Notes: generated by a model from the sequence alone, not told the origin. DNA of 12,533 bases from Actinomycetes bacterium (GCA_021785315.1 JAJYFX010000019.1:1-12533), one strand, 5' to 3'; positions 1 through 7,136 are shown, counted from the first letter of the stretch. A program made the numbers and translations.

Positions 1-416
1 GCCAAGGTGCGGCGGTTCCCACTGGTGGTACCCGAAATGTGGCTACGGTCCAGCCGACGGTCGTCGCCAGACCCGCGCCGGATGCAAAGGTGATAACGCA
101 GGAAGCCTTTGGCGCGCTTGTCGCGGTGGTTCCATATTCAGATTTTGCACAGGTGATCGCCGACTGTAACAGCTCCAACTACGGACTCCAAGCGGGAATT
201 TTTACGAACAACCTAAAGAAGGCTTTTCATGCATGGCGCGAGCTTGAGGTTGGAGGTCTTGTGGTGAACGGATCTTCGAATTACCGTCTCGATCATATTC
301 CCTTCGGCGGCATGAAAGATTCAGGCTTCGGGCGCGAATCTCCGCGATGGATGATTGACGATTACACAACCATAAAGACCATGATGCTGCGTGGCATTTC
401 TCTATGGAGCGATTGA
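1..416 (+). CDS. Aldehyde dehydrogenase family protein, C-terminal part (5' end outside window)
   Basis: NAD(P)-dependent aldehyde dehydrogenases oxidise aldehydes to acids in the cytoplasm. The frame is open from base 3 and the first in-window ATG (39) is internal, so this is a 5'-truncated gene: about 137 residues of a protein that is usually near 480. Visible ALDH landmarks are QEAFG (the ExFGP cofactor-ribose motif, here with Ala for Pro), the segment NYGLQAGIFTNN, VGGLVVNGSSNYRLDHIPFGG, and the C-terminal KDSGFGRE followed by DDYTTIKTM, which is the dimerisation tail. The catalytic Cys and the Rossmann core lie upstream of the window. It stops 46 bp before the Zn-dehydrogenase gene and probably shares its transcript. 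The DHIPFGG.KDSGFGRE tail is typical of lactaldehyde/semialdehyde-type ALDHs, but the substrate cannot be told. Family assignment is secure. Confidence 0.93.
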   Translation, partial: QGAAVPTGGTRNVATVQPTVVARPAPDAKVITQEAFGALVAVVPYSDFAQVIADCNSSNYGLQAGIFTNNLKKAFHAWRELEVGGLVVNGSSNYRLDHIPFGGMKDSGFGRESPRWMIDDYTTIKTMMLRGISLWSD

Positions 417-462
417 AAGTGACTAATTCGAAAGGCAGTTTTCAAGAAATGCTGGCGATGTT

Positions 463-1440
463 ATGAGGGCCGTTGCTCTGATCGAGACGGGGAAAGTCGA
501 GATCGTCGACAGGCCGATACCTGCTATAGGCGCTGACGAGATTCTGGTCAAGGTGACGGGAGTGGGAATTTGCGGGAGCGATCTCGCCGTCTTCGAAGGT
601 CATCGGGAGGTACCTGAATACCCGTGGATCATGGGACACGAGGCGGTGGGAGTCGTTGCGGAAATAGGCGGAAACGTGACCACCCATAAGGTCGGACAGA
701 AGGTAGTGTTGGAGCCGAATTATTGCTGCATGCACTGTTCGAGCTGTCTTTCGGGAGCCACCTCAGGCTGCGAGAATCGAGTTATCATCGGCATGACAAC
801 TCCCGGCTATCTTGCGGAATATGTCGCGGTACCTGCGGATTTTGCCTGGCCCGCACCAGCTGAGCTTTCAACCTCAGAACTTGTATGTCTCGAGCCGTGC
901 ACAGTTGGAGAGGCGGCGCTCCGGCGTTCAGGCGCGAAAAAAGGCGAGTCGGCCTTGGTGGTAGGGGCCGGCTCTACCGGGCTGCTGCTCTTGATACTGC
1001 TGCTCGAAAAGGGCATCGATGCATACTTCAGCGAACCATATAAGCCAAGAGCTGATCTGGCCGCAGAATTAGGCGCAAAAATACACGAGGCGGGCCGCCA
1101 ATATCAGTATGTGTTTGAAACTTCAGGTTCAGTCCCTGGTTCAGAGTCTGCAATTCATCTGGCTCAGCAAGGAGGAACTGTTGTCCTCCTGGGGCTGGCA
1201 ACTGAACCGGTAAAGATCGTTCCCGCCGAAATAGTGAGGGGCCGATTGACAATCAAGGGTTCGATGATCTATGACCACCCTCAAGACTTCTTTGCCACCA
1301 CCACTAATGCTCCGAAAACGCTTTCAAAGATAATTCGCGGAGAGTTCGCAATGGAGGATGCGCAGAGCGCATTCACGGCCGCGAGAGATGTGGCTGGGAA
1401 ATCATGGATCTCAGTTTCCAGTGAAGGAGAACTCGCTTGA
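463..1440 (+). CDS. Zn-dependent medium-chain alcohol/polyol dehydrogenase (sorbitol/threonine dehydrogenase-like)
   Basis: Predicted cytoplasmic NAD-dependent oxidation of a secondary alcohol to a ketone. The 325 residues contain the catalytic-zinc motifs GICGSD (C37) and GHE (H59, E60), with a further acidic residue at E144. The structural-zinc lobe has Cys at 89, 92, 95 and 103 (C-x2-C-x2-C-x7-C), all four present. The Rossmann motif is GAGSTG (168-173), and an acidic residue at the end of the second strand (E191) favours NAD over NADP. It is somewhat shorter than the usual 340-350 residues. The ATG at 463 is the only in-frame start near the conserved N-terminus MRAVALIETGKVEIVDRP, although its SD is poor. 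The TGA (1438-1440) overlaps the TTG start of the next gene, so the two products are probably made together and act on consecutive intermediates. The specific substrate is unknown. Confidence 0.93.
   Translation: MRAVALIETGKVEIVDRPIPAIGADEILVKVTGVGICGSDLAVFEGHREVPEYPWIMGHEAVGVVAEIGGNVTTHKVGQKVVLEPNYCCMHCSSCLSGATSGCENRVIIGMTTPGYLAEYVAVPADFAWPAPAELSTSELVCLEPCTVGEAALRRSGAKKGESALVVGAGSTGLLLLILLLEKGIDAYFSEPYKPRADLAAELGAKIHEAGRQYQYVFETSGSVPGSESAIHLAQQGGTVVLLGLATEPVKIVPAEIVRGRLTIKGSMIYDHPQDFFATTTNAPKTLSKIIRGEFAMEDAQSAFTAARDVAGKSWISVSSEGELA
1424..1439 (+). promoter_or_regulatory. Ribosome binding site and overlapping stop/start (TTGA) before the ThDP gene
   Basis: AAGGAG at 1424-1429 lies 7 nt before a TTG at 1437. 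That TTG shares two bases with the TGA stop of the dehydrogenase gene. This decides the start of the ThDP enzyme, because no ATG in that frame lies near the conserved N-terminal region. The overlap implies translational coupling. Confidence 0.8.
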
Positions 1441-3212
1441 CACGACTTGTAAAAGAATCGAAAGGGATTAAAAAGGCGCCTACTGGAGCCGAGGCATTGG
1501 TAGCCCAACTCGAGTCATATGGCGTGGAATACGTATTCGGCCTGTGCGGGCATACCAACATCGCAGTGCTTGACGCGCTCGGGAGGAGTTCAATCAACTT
1601 TGTGATTCATCGGCACGAGCAGGCAGCTGCGCATGCGGCGGACGGATATGCGAGGGCATCGGGCAAGCCCGGAGTTCTATTGACCCACGTTGGTCCTGGA
1701 ATGATAAATGCTGCCACAGGCGTGTTTACCGCAGCGCTGGATTCCGTGCCTCTTGTCGTAATTGCCGGCGACGTGCCGAGCTATTACCATGGCCGCCATC
1801 CCCATCAAGAAACCAACCTCCACAACAACGCCTCTCAGGCTGACATATACCGCCCATTCGTGAAAAGAGCGTGGGACGTGGAAAGGGTGGAGGATCTGCC
1901 GAGGTTCATGGAGCGGGCTTTTTGGACTGCTCTCTCAGGCAGGCCTGGCGCGGTCCTCGTAAATGTTCCAATGGACATGTTTTCGAGACGGCTTCCTGAG
2001 TCTTACGATGTCCCCCCGCCGCTTCCGCTTGACGTCCCAGCTCCTGGCATGACGGCGGAAGCGGCAAAGCGTGTAGCAAAGATGCTTGCGGAAGCACAGA
2101 GGCCGCTGATTTATATTGGCGGCGGAGTGCGTAAACCGGAAGGCACGTCGGCACTCGTGCGTTTGGCGGAGCGTCTTGATATCCCGATTGCCCACTCTTT
2201 AATGGGCAAGGGAGCGATAAGTGATGACCACCCCTTAGTCATGGGAATGACAGGGTTCTGGGGTCTTGAGCTTACCAACAATTATGCCAGGAATGCCGAT
2301 GTCGTTCTGGCCCTAGCGACGAGATTTGCCGAGACCGACTCCAGTTCCTGGATGCCCGAATATACCTGGTGCATGCCACCAACCAGACTTATACAGATTG
2401 ATATTGATCCCGATGAAATAGGACGCAACTACCCCGTAGAGATCGGCATTGTTGCAGACGTGAACAATGCCGTGGTCCAGATCGAGAGAGCGGTTGTAGC
2501 CCAGTCTCCGGACGGCGTTTCACGCCCTTCGCTTTTGGAGGAGATTAAAAATGCAAGGGCAGAACTATGGCAGGGAACAAAAGATCGCGGAATGAGCGAC
2601 CAGTTCCCTCTCCGGCCGGAGCGGATCCTTCAAGATCTCCTCGATACGCTGCCCAAGGACGCAATTTTGGTAACTGACGTTGGCTGGAACAAAAACGGCG
2701 TGGCTCAGGCCTACAAGCTTCCCGCCGAGGGCAGGTTCATTACGCCTGGCGGAGCTTCAACAATGGGTTTCGGACCGGCGGCAGCTATAGGTGTGCAGAT
2801 TGCCCAGGCAAGCAAGCCGGTTATAGCCCTTATCGGCGATGGGGGAATGAGTGCTCAACTGCCATCGGTTCCCACCGCGGTCGAGCATGGTTTGCCTGTG
2901 ATCTGGGTGGTTATGAACAACAGGGCCCATGGCACAATCGCCGACCTGATGTTCTCAAACTACGGCAACAGCTTTGGGACCGTGTTCAAGGACCCGCAAG
3001 GGGAATCCTATTCACCCGACTTTGCCGCGTACGCGAAAGCCTGCGGAGCGGACGGATATTCGATTTCGTCGCCAGATCAGCTGAAGGCCGCGCTCTCCGA
3101 GGCGCTAAAGAATCGCAGGCCGGCACTGTTAGATGTGCCGATGGTGAATGAGCCAGTGCCTACTCCAGGACACTGGAACATCAACGACATCTACCAGGAG
3201 AGATTTTTTTAA
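1437..3212 (+). CDS. Thiamine-diphosphate enzyme of the acetolactate synthase (IlvB-like) family
   Basis: Cytoplasmic ThDP- and Mg-dependent enzyme that makes or breaks a C-C bond next to a carbonyl. Its 591 residues cover the three family domains. The N-terminal PYR domain (about 14-185) has catalytic Glu E61 in HRHEQAAAHAADGYAR. The central domain (about 205-350) has IGGG and the ALS-like IQIDIDPDEIGRN. The C-terminal PP domain (about 390-575) has the ThDP/Mg signature from GDGG (467-470) to NN (494-495). Unusual points are GLCGHTN (35-41) where ALS has a GxPG loop, and THVGPG (83-88). It lies between a polyol dehydrogenase and a cupin with an aldehyde dehydrogenase upstream. This fits a lyase or hydrolase acting on a keto intermediate better than branched-chain amino acid synthesis, and no IlvN-like small subunit follows. 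Length and context also suit cyclohexane-1,2-dione hydrolase or sulfoacetaldehyde acetyltransferase-like members. Family is certain, reaction unknown. Confidence 0.93.
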   Translation: MTRLVKESKGIKKAPTGAEALVAQLESYGVEYVFGLCGHTNIAVLDALGRSSINFVIHRHEQAAAHAADGYARASGKPGVLLTHVGPGMINAATGVFTAALDSVPLVVIAGDVPSYYHGRHPHQETNLHNNASQADIYRPFVKRAWDVERVEDLPRFMERAFWTALSGRPGAVLVNVPMDMFSRRLPESYDVPPPLPLDVPAPGMTAEAAKRVAKMLAEAQRPLIYIGGGVRKPEGTSALVRLAERLDIPIAHSLMGKGAISDDHPLVMGMTGFWGLELTNNYARNADVVLALATRFAETDSSSWMPEYTWCMPPTRLIQIDIDPDEIGRNYPVEIGIVADVNNAVVQIERAVVAQSPDGVSRPSLLEEIKNARAELWQGTKDRGMSDQFPLRPERILQDLLDTLPKDAILVTDVGWNKNGVAQAYKLPAEGRFITPGGASTMGFGPAAAIGVQIAQASKPVIALIGDGGMSAQLPSVPTAVEHGLPVIWVVMNNRAHGTIADLMFSNYGNSFGTVFKDPQGESYSPDFAAYAKACGADGYSISSPDQLKAALSEALKNRRPALLDVPMVNEPVPTPGHWNINDIYQERFF

Positions 3213-3216
3213 AAAA
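3204..3216 (+). other. T7A6 homopolymer pair at the stop codon of the ThDP gene
   Basis: Seven T (3204-3210) followed by six A (3211-3216) span the last two Phe codons and the TAA stop, and form the palindrome TTTTTTAAAAAA. Such runs are prone to polymerase slippage. Loss of one T would replace the stop with a 17-codon Lys/Arg-rich extension ending at TGA 3262-3264, which overlaps the cupin ATG. Confidence 0.6.
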
Positions 3217-3260
3217 GCTCGAAGAAATTTAGATCTAAGAGAAGCGAGGAAAGTGAAAAC

Positions 3261-3635
3261 ATGACGACAGTGATTGATCCATTTAGTGAGGGCGAAGAGA
3301 TTTGGCTGGGTCTGGATGAAGAAGGACTACGTCGTAAGGTGTTTCGGGTCGTCGGAAAGGACCTGCGTGACACCGAGTTCTTGAATGCCGGACTTACGAT
3401 TTTCGAGCCAGGTGAGGCTTCATCGCTGCACAACCATCCTGAGTCTGAGGAAATCGACTTCATTGTGAAAGGTCAGGGCGAGGTCGTCGACCCGGACGGC
3501 AATCGGACTCCGTTTGTGGAACACACGTTTATGTATATCAAAAAAGGTGTTTGGCATCAACATGTCAATACAGGAAGGGAACCCATGTGGCTCACCTGGA
3601 TTTACGGGCCCCATGGGCAGCTTCCATCAACATAA
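3261..3635 (+). CDS. Small cupin-domain protein
   Basis: Single-domain cupin of 124 residues, cytoplasmic, probably metal binding. Cupin motif 1 is intact: G51, then H57, H59, E64 and G71 with the canonical spacing G(x5)HxH(x4)E(x6)G. Motif 2 is recognisable as KKGVWHQHVN, giving the fourth ligand H99 and the expected N103, although the usual Pro of PxG is Lys. GAGGA at 3246-3250 lies 10 nt before the ATG. It follows the ThDP gene by 48 bp and precedes the binding-protein gene by 39 bp, so it sits inside the operon. Small cupins in sugar-acid and polyol clusters may act as isomerases, dioxygenases or sensors. Nothing here decides between these, and no DNA-binding domain is attached. Confidence 0.88.
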   Translation: MTTVIDPFSEGEEIWLGLDEEGLRRKVFRVVGKDLRDTEFLNAGLTIFEPGEASSLHNHPESEEIDFIVKGQGEVVDPDGNRTPFVEHTFMYIKKGVWHQHVNTGREPMWLTWIYGPHGQLPST

Positions 3636-3674
3636 AGTAGGGCGCTAGGCGTCGATCAAGGATAAGGAGCACGA

Positions 3675-4703
3675 ATGAATATTGTGCGAGATTCAAAAAT
3701 GATAAGACGTGCAGGGGTACTGGCACCGATAGCTGCATTAGCAGTTTCACTCGCTGCCTGTGGCTCGTCATCAAGTAATTCAGCTACATCGACGACTGGG
3801 TCGGCAACCACTGCGGCGAAGTCGAGCTTCACAATTGCCTACGTACCGGGGGCTACTGGGGTAGCATTTTATACTTCCTTGTCAAATGGCATGAAAGCGG
3901 AAGCCGAGTCGCTCGGTATGAAGTACGAGTACCAGGGGGCAGCTCAATTTAGTCCGGCAGCCCAGACGCCTGTAGTCGAAGGGGTCTGCACTCAGCATCC
4001 GAGCGTGCTTGTCGTGTCGCCGACTGACCCAGTTGCGCTTGCACCAGCTATTAATGCATGTTTGAACGAGGGGATCCCGGTTATTACCACAGATACCACT
4101 CTTAAAGACACCTCGAAGATTACGAGCCAAATAACCACCAACAATCTCCAGGGAGGTCAGCTTGCGGCTGATTTCATTGGAAAGCAGATTGGCGGATCCG
4201 GCGAGGTCGCGGTGTTGAGCCTGTCAGCTACGGCTTCTACCCAAGTTCAAAGGGTTCAAGGCTTCCAGGATGAACTAAAGGCGAAGTATCCGAATATAAA
4301 GGTTGTCACGGTCCAGTACGTGGGACAAGCTATTTCGGACAGTACTTCTGCGACAAACGCGATTCTGCTGGCCCATCCAAATCTGAAGGCAATATTTTCG
4401 GTGGCCGAGACCGGGGCTGAAGGTGCGCAAGCTGCTCTCCAGACAAGCGCGGCAGGCCAGAAAGTGATCAATGTCGCTTTTGACGCCAGCCCATCCGAAG
4501 TGAAACTTCTTCAGGCTGGCAAGCTCTCGGCTACCATTGCGCAAGATCCTGCCCAGGAAGGCAAGCTGGCCGCGCAGTTCGCGTACGACAAGCTCACTGG
4601 AAAGACTTCTTCGATAACGGCCAAAGTGCAGCTAGGTGATGTACTTATTACCTCAGCCGACTCCAACGAGGCCAGTTTCTCGAAGTACTTCTACAAGCTT
4701 TAA
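3675..4703 (+). CDS. Sugar-type ABC transporter substrate-binding lipoprotein (RbsB/periplasmic binding protein 4-like, CUT2)
   Basis: Extracytoplasmic receptor that captures the substrate for the importer encoded downstream. The 342 residues begin with a lipoprotein signal peptide: positive N-region, hydrophobic stretch about 13-26 and lipobox LAAC with C29 as the lipidated Cys. A Ser/Thr/Ala-rich linker (30-50) follows, then the two-lobed RbsB-type domain starting FTIAYVPG. Lobe features include VLVVSPTDPVALAPAINACLN-like helices, GIPVITTDTT, the inter-lobe GGQLAADFIGKQ, and AIFSVAETGAEGA. AAGGAG (3664-3669) 5 nt upstream supports the ATG at 3675 over the internal ATG at 3699. The linker style is typical of Gram-positive actinobacteria. 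Ligands of this family include ribose, fructose, xylose, inositol and erythritol; the specific ligand is not readable here. Confidence 0.93.
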   Translation: MNIVRDSKMIRRAGVLAPIAALAVSLAACGSSSSNSATSTTGSATTAAKSSFTIAYVPGATGVAFYTSLSNGMKAEAESLGMKYEYQGAAQFSPAAQTPVVEGVCTQHPSVLVVSPTDPVALAPAINACLNEGIPVITTDTTLKDTSKITSQITTNNLQGGQLAADFIGKQIGGSGEVAVLSLSATASTQVQRVQGFQDELKAKYPNIKVVTVQYVGQAISDSTSATNAILLAHPNLKAIFSVAETGAEGAQAALQTSAAGQKVINVAFDASPSEVKLLQAGKLSATIAQDPAQEGKLAAQFAYDKLTGKTSSITAKVQLGDVLITSADSNEASFSKYFYKL

Positions 4704-4705
4704 AA

Positions 4706-4729
4706 GGCAGGCTCTCACGAGCTGATGCC
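4706..4729 (+). promoter_or_regulatory. RNA hairpin directly after the binding-protein stop codon
   Basis: GGCA (4706-4709) pairs with TGCC (4726-4729) and GCTC (4711-4714) pairs with GAGC (4719-4722), around a TCAC loop with a small internal bulge. It starts 2 nt after the stop codon and is the first of two adjacent hairpins. No T-tract follows, so it looks more like a 3'-end stabilising or partial-termination element than an ordinary intrinsic terminator. Confidence 0.45.
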
Positions 4730-4730
4730 G

Positions 4731-4779
4731 AGGAATGCGGTGGAGGAACAGAATTGCATCCATCCAAAGCCGCATTCCT
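4731..4779 (+). promoter_or_regulatory. Perfect 10-bp inverted repeat between binding-protein and ATPase genes
   Basis: AGGAATGCGG (4731-4740) and its exact reverse complement CCGCATTCCT (4770-4779) enclose 29 nt. TGGA (4741-4744) can also pair with TCCA (4763-4766) if three bases bulge. The pair lies 27 nt past the stop of the binding-protein gene. Such structures in sugar ABC operons often protect the message of the abundant binding protein and lower expression of the membrane genes. An operator role is possible but the long spacer argues against it. The rest of the 246-bp gap, to 4949, shows no gene. Confidence 0.6.
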
Positions 4780-4868
4780 AAAATCGCAAGTTTATGGATT
4801 CTCCCGCCGCGCCGCTTTTTCGAGTTTTCCATGGGTTGTTGGTCAGATGCCTGGTGGACTCGACTTCT

Positions 4869-4882
4869 TAGGGGTGACCCTA
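4869..4882. promoter_or_regulatory. Short palindrome, possible operator
   Basis: TAGGG (4869-4873) and CCCTA (4878-4882) form a 5-bp inverted repeat around GTGA in the gap before the ATPase gene. It could be a protein-binding site for an internal promoter of the transporter genes, but no convincing -35/-10 pair is next to it and a 5-bp repeat can arise by chance. Confidence 0.2.
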
Positions 4883-4937
4883 GCGAATAGGCGGCGCACG
4901 GGTAGCAGGCGGTGAATGAGGGTGATTTCGCAATTGC

Positions 4938-4952
4938 AGGAGTGCTATTTTG
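4938..4952 (+). promoter_or_regulatory. SD sequence supporting the TTG start of the ATPase gene
   Basis: AGGAG at 4938-4942 is 7 nt from TTG 4950-4952. It competes with ATG 5001, which has only GGTGA (4992-4996) 4 nt upstream. Spacing and match favour the TTG, while homology favours the ATG, so the start remains open. Confidence 0.45.
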
Positions 4953-5795
4953 GTTTTAGTTAACGAAAATCGAAGAGCGGCTAACAGTGGGGGTGACTTC
5001 ATGGGGCAGCGGCTAATAGTCCGTGGAATCTCAAAGTCTTACGGAGGTGTCCATGCCCTGAGGGACGTTTCTCTGGAAGTCGACTCAGGTGAAGTTCTTG
5101 GACTTGTCGGCGATAACGGCGCCGGAAAATCAACCCTGCTGAAGATACTGGCTGGTGTTACCCCGCCTTCAGATGGCGAAATATATATAGACGGCGCAAG
5201 AGTATCCTTCGCGACTCCCCATTCCGCCAAAGAAGCGGGAATCGCCACGGTATATCAGGATCTGGCTCTAACGGGCCAAAGGGATGTCGTCTCAAATTTC
5301 TTTTTGGGCCGGGAAATCATCTCCAAGAACTGGCTGGCAAGAATGGTTGGCTGGCTCGATTACAAATCGATGAAAGAGCACACGGCACTGGAGATCGCCA
5401 GATTGGGGACTTCCCTTCCGGATGTTACCTTGGCGGCCGAAGAGCTTTCCGGCGGACAGCGTCAGGCTCTTGCGATTACCAAGGCCGCTGCCTGGAGTTC
5501 GAAGGTGCTACTTCTTGACGAGCCGACAAGTGCATTGGGAGTTGAACAGCAGGCGAATGTTCTGGACCTAATTAGGCGGGTAAGGGATCAGGGAATTGCA
5601 GTAATTTTCATAAGCCATCAAATGCAAGACGTCATGGCAGTCTGTGACCGCGTTACCATCCTCAGACTTGGCAAAGTCGTGAAGACGCTTGGCTCAGGCG
5701 AGTTGAACGGCGACAATCTTATCGGTTACATCACCGGCTCCAAGACAGACGAGTTTTCCCAAGTTCCCCTGGAAGGTGAGATCAATGGCCGTTGA
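4950..5795 (+). CDS. CUT2-type sugar ABC transporter ATP-binding protein with a single nucleotide-binding domain
   Basis: Cytoplasmic ATPase powering sugar uptake. Numbered from the TTG start, it has Walker A GDNGAGKST (54-62), Q-loop Q103, signature LSGGQ (166-170), Walker B VLLLDEP (186-192) and the switch His H223 in ISH. At 281 residues it carries one NBD, unlike two-NBD RbsA/XylG (about 500 residues), so it should work as a homodimer like rhizobial FrcA. AGGAG at 4938-4942 lies 7 nt before the TTG at 4950. The family N-terminus begins near residue 18, so the ATG at 5001 (MGQRLIVRGISK), preceded by a weaker GGTGA, is the alternative start. The gene overlaps the permease start and belongs with the binding protein 246 bp upstream. 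All catalytic motifs are intact. Confidence 0.93.
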   Translation: MVLVNENRRAANSGGDFMGQRLIVRGISKSYGGVHALRDVSLEVDSGEVLGLVGDNGAGKSTLLKILAGVTPPSDGEIYIDGARVSFATPHSAKEAGIATVYQDLALTGQRDVVSNFFLGREIISKNWLARMVGWLDYKSMKEHTALEIARLGTSLPDVTLAAEELSGGQRQALAITKAAAWSSKVLLLDEPTSALGVEQQANVLDLIRRVRDQGIAVIFISHQMQDVMAVCDRVTILRLGKVVKTLGSGELNGDNLIGYITGSKTDEFSQVPLEGEINGR

Positions 5796-6831
5796 AATGC
5801 AGCTACACCGATCGGAATCTTCGAATACCCGCTCTCGGACGGGTGACCTAGTCCGATGGAGTAGGCGATCAGCACGAGATCTGTGGATGGGCGGGGTATT
5901 AATTGCCATAATCGTCTTCTTTGGGCTGCGTTCTCACGCCTTTCTGTCCAAGGCGAGCTGGCTAAATACGTCTAACACGGGTTTGGAAATCTTGATCGTG
6001 GCAATAGGCGAAACCTTTGTCATCTGCACGGCCGGCATAGATCTTTCGGTGGGTGCAAATCTTGGGTTTTCAGCCATGGTAGGGGCCTGGGTCATATCCC
6101 ACTTTTATAGCGCAGGTTCAGGGTCGGCTATACCTCTAGTTATTCTCGGATTTGTTGTTGCGATGGTAGTGGGGATAGCAATCGGAGCTCTAAACGGCGC
6201 GTTGATAGCCTGGGCCGATGTTCCGCCATTTGTGGTTACCCTCGGCACCTTGGGAATAGCCACCGGACTGGCCGAGCTGGTTAAAAATGGCCAGGAGATC
6301 TCTAATATCCCGTCTTCGATTGCAAAATTTGGAAATTCCAATATTTTTGGCTGGGTTCCAGTGCCAGTGGCGATTGGAATAGTGATTACTGTTCTTGCAG
6401 CTGTTTTGCTGAGGCGGACTCGTTTTGGCTCCTACACGCTGAGCATTGGTGACTCAAGGGAGGCGGTTGTACGGGCAGGCATCGATGACAAGATGCATTT
6501 GTTCAAAGTTTACGTCCTTGCCGGTTTCCTGGCGGGTGTCGCGGGAATCATCGTCATGGCGCGTTTGGGCGCTGCATCGCCGACTTCGGGCAGCACGGAC
6601 AATCTAAATGCAATAGCTGCCGTTGTGATCGGTGGCACCAGTCTTTTTGGAGGCAAGGGCACGATTCTGGGCACGGTTTTTGGAACTGGAATCATTGCAG
6701 TTTTGCTAACCGGCCTGATCGTCATAAATGTTCCTCCCTTTTGGCAGGAAGTCGCCGTCGGGGTCGTCTTGATCGCAGCTGTTTATGTTGACCAGTTGAG
6801 GAGCAAAGTCAAGGTCAGACCATCCAAGTAG
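5785..6831 (+). CDS. CUT2-type sugar ABC transporter permease (RbsC/BPD_transp_2 family)
   Basis: Inner-membrane channel subunit of the importer. Numbered from ATG 5785, the 348 residues have a charged cytoplasmic N-terminus (1-34) and roughly 9-10 hydrophobic segments, clear ones near 35-50, 65-82, 92-106, 116-143, 191-210, 243-260, 294-316 and 320-335. Family landmarks are AGIDLSVG (83-90), the loop IAWADVPPFVVTLGTLGI (141-158), and VIGGTSLFGGKG (281-292). GGAAGGTGA (5771-5779), 5 nt upstream, supports ATG 5785 over an in-frame GTG at 5776 that lies inside the SD itself. The start overlaps the ATPase stop by 11 bp, so the two are translationally coupled and should pair as a complex. One permease gene is enough if it homodimerises, as in the ribose system. 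Confidence 0.93.
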   Translation: MAVEMQLHRSESSNTRSRTGDLVRWSRRSARDLWMGGVLIAIIVFFGLRSHAFLSKASWLNTSNTGLEILIVAIGETFVICTAGIDLSVGANLGFSAMVGAWVISHFYSAGSGSAIPLVILGFVVAMVVGIAIGALNGALIAWADVPPFVVTLGTLGIATGLAELVKNGQEISNIPSSIAKFGNSNIFGWVPVPVAIGIVITVLAAVLLRRTRFGSYTLSIGDSREAVVRAGIDDKMHLFKVYVLAGFLAGVAGIIVMARLGAASPTSGSTDNLNAIAAVVIGGTSLFGGKGTILGTVFGTGIIAVLLTGLIVINVPPFWQEVAVGVVLIAAVYVDQLRSKVKVRPSK

Positions 6832-7136
6832 TTTGGCGTACCCGGCGCTTGACGAGTGCTTATTTGAAGATGGCAGGCGTCGCTCAGTGAATGCCGATCG
6901 TTTTTGAGCCTTTAGTTGCCGTCCAAGAGTTCCAGGAAGATGTGGATTGGGAAACCCGGAATCACTCGTTCTGGCAGTTATTGGCAGGGGCGGCGAGTGG
7001 TTCCCGAGCTACTCCCAAGGTGGCCCTCTTATGTGGACTCGCGGATCTGGTATTGCAGATCTGCGGGTCGGCTAGCTAACAGCTGAATGACTTATTTGTA
7101 TTGATCTTGGTTGGTTGTGGGGAAGAGAAGCAAGCT
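6832..7136. other. Gap of about 305 bp with no convincing gene, between permease and MFS genes
   Basis: The only open frame of note is a 62-codon ATG ORF at 6891-7079. It lacks an SD, its second-codon-position GC is high (about 50% by count, unlike a normal gene), and its 3' end is occupied by the strong hairpin at 7036-7069, so I do not call it. No clear sigma-70-like promoter was found: TTGACG at 6849-6854 has no matching -10 at the right distance. Confidence 0.5.
7036..7069 (+). terminator. Strong 14-bp hairpin, probable end of the ABC-importer transcript or attenuator
   Basis: GACTCGCGGATCTG (7036-7049) pairs with CAGATCTGCGGGTC (7056-7069) around a 6-nt loop. All 14 positions pair, two of them as G-U in RNA. 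It lies 204 bp past the permease stop and 67 bp before the MFS start. No U-tract follows, so it is not a textbook intrinsic terminator. Terminators without U-tracts are reported in actinobacteria, and an attenuator in the MFS leader is equally possible. Confidence 0.5.

Noticed and set aside
449..466. Five-codon mini-ORF whose TGA overlaps the Zn-dehydrogenase ATG (ATGA)
   Set aside because: It would explain the poor SD of the dehydrogenase gene, but the nearest SD-like AAGG is 13 nt away and an ORF this short is expected by chance.
4804..4901. GC-rich GCGCCGC followed by a T-run and a distant complementary GCGGCGC, considered as a terminator
   Set aside because: The complementary arms are about 70 nt apart and the T-run lies inside the loop, so this is not a terminator geometry.
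6849..6878. TTGACG as a -35 box after the permease gene
   Set aside because: No sequence resembling TATAAT lies 16-18 bp downstream.
6891..7079. 62-codon ATG ORF between permease and MFS genes
   Set aside because: No SD, atypical codon-position composition, a Cys/Trp-containing product resembling no family I know, and its 3' end is a 14-bp hairpin.
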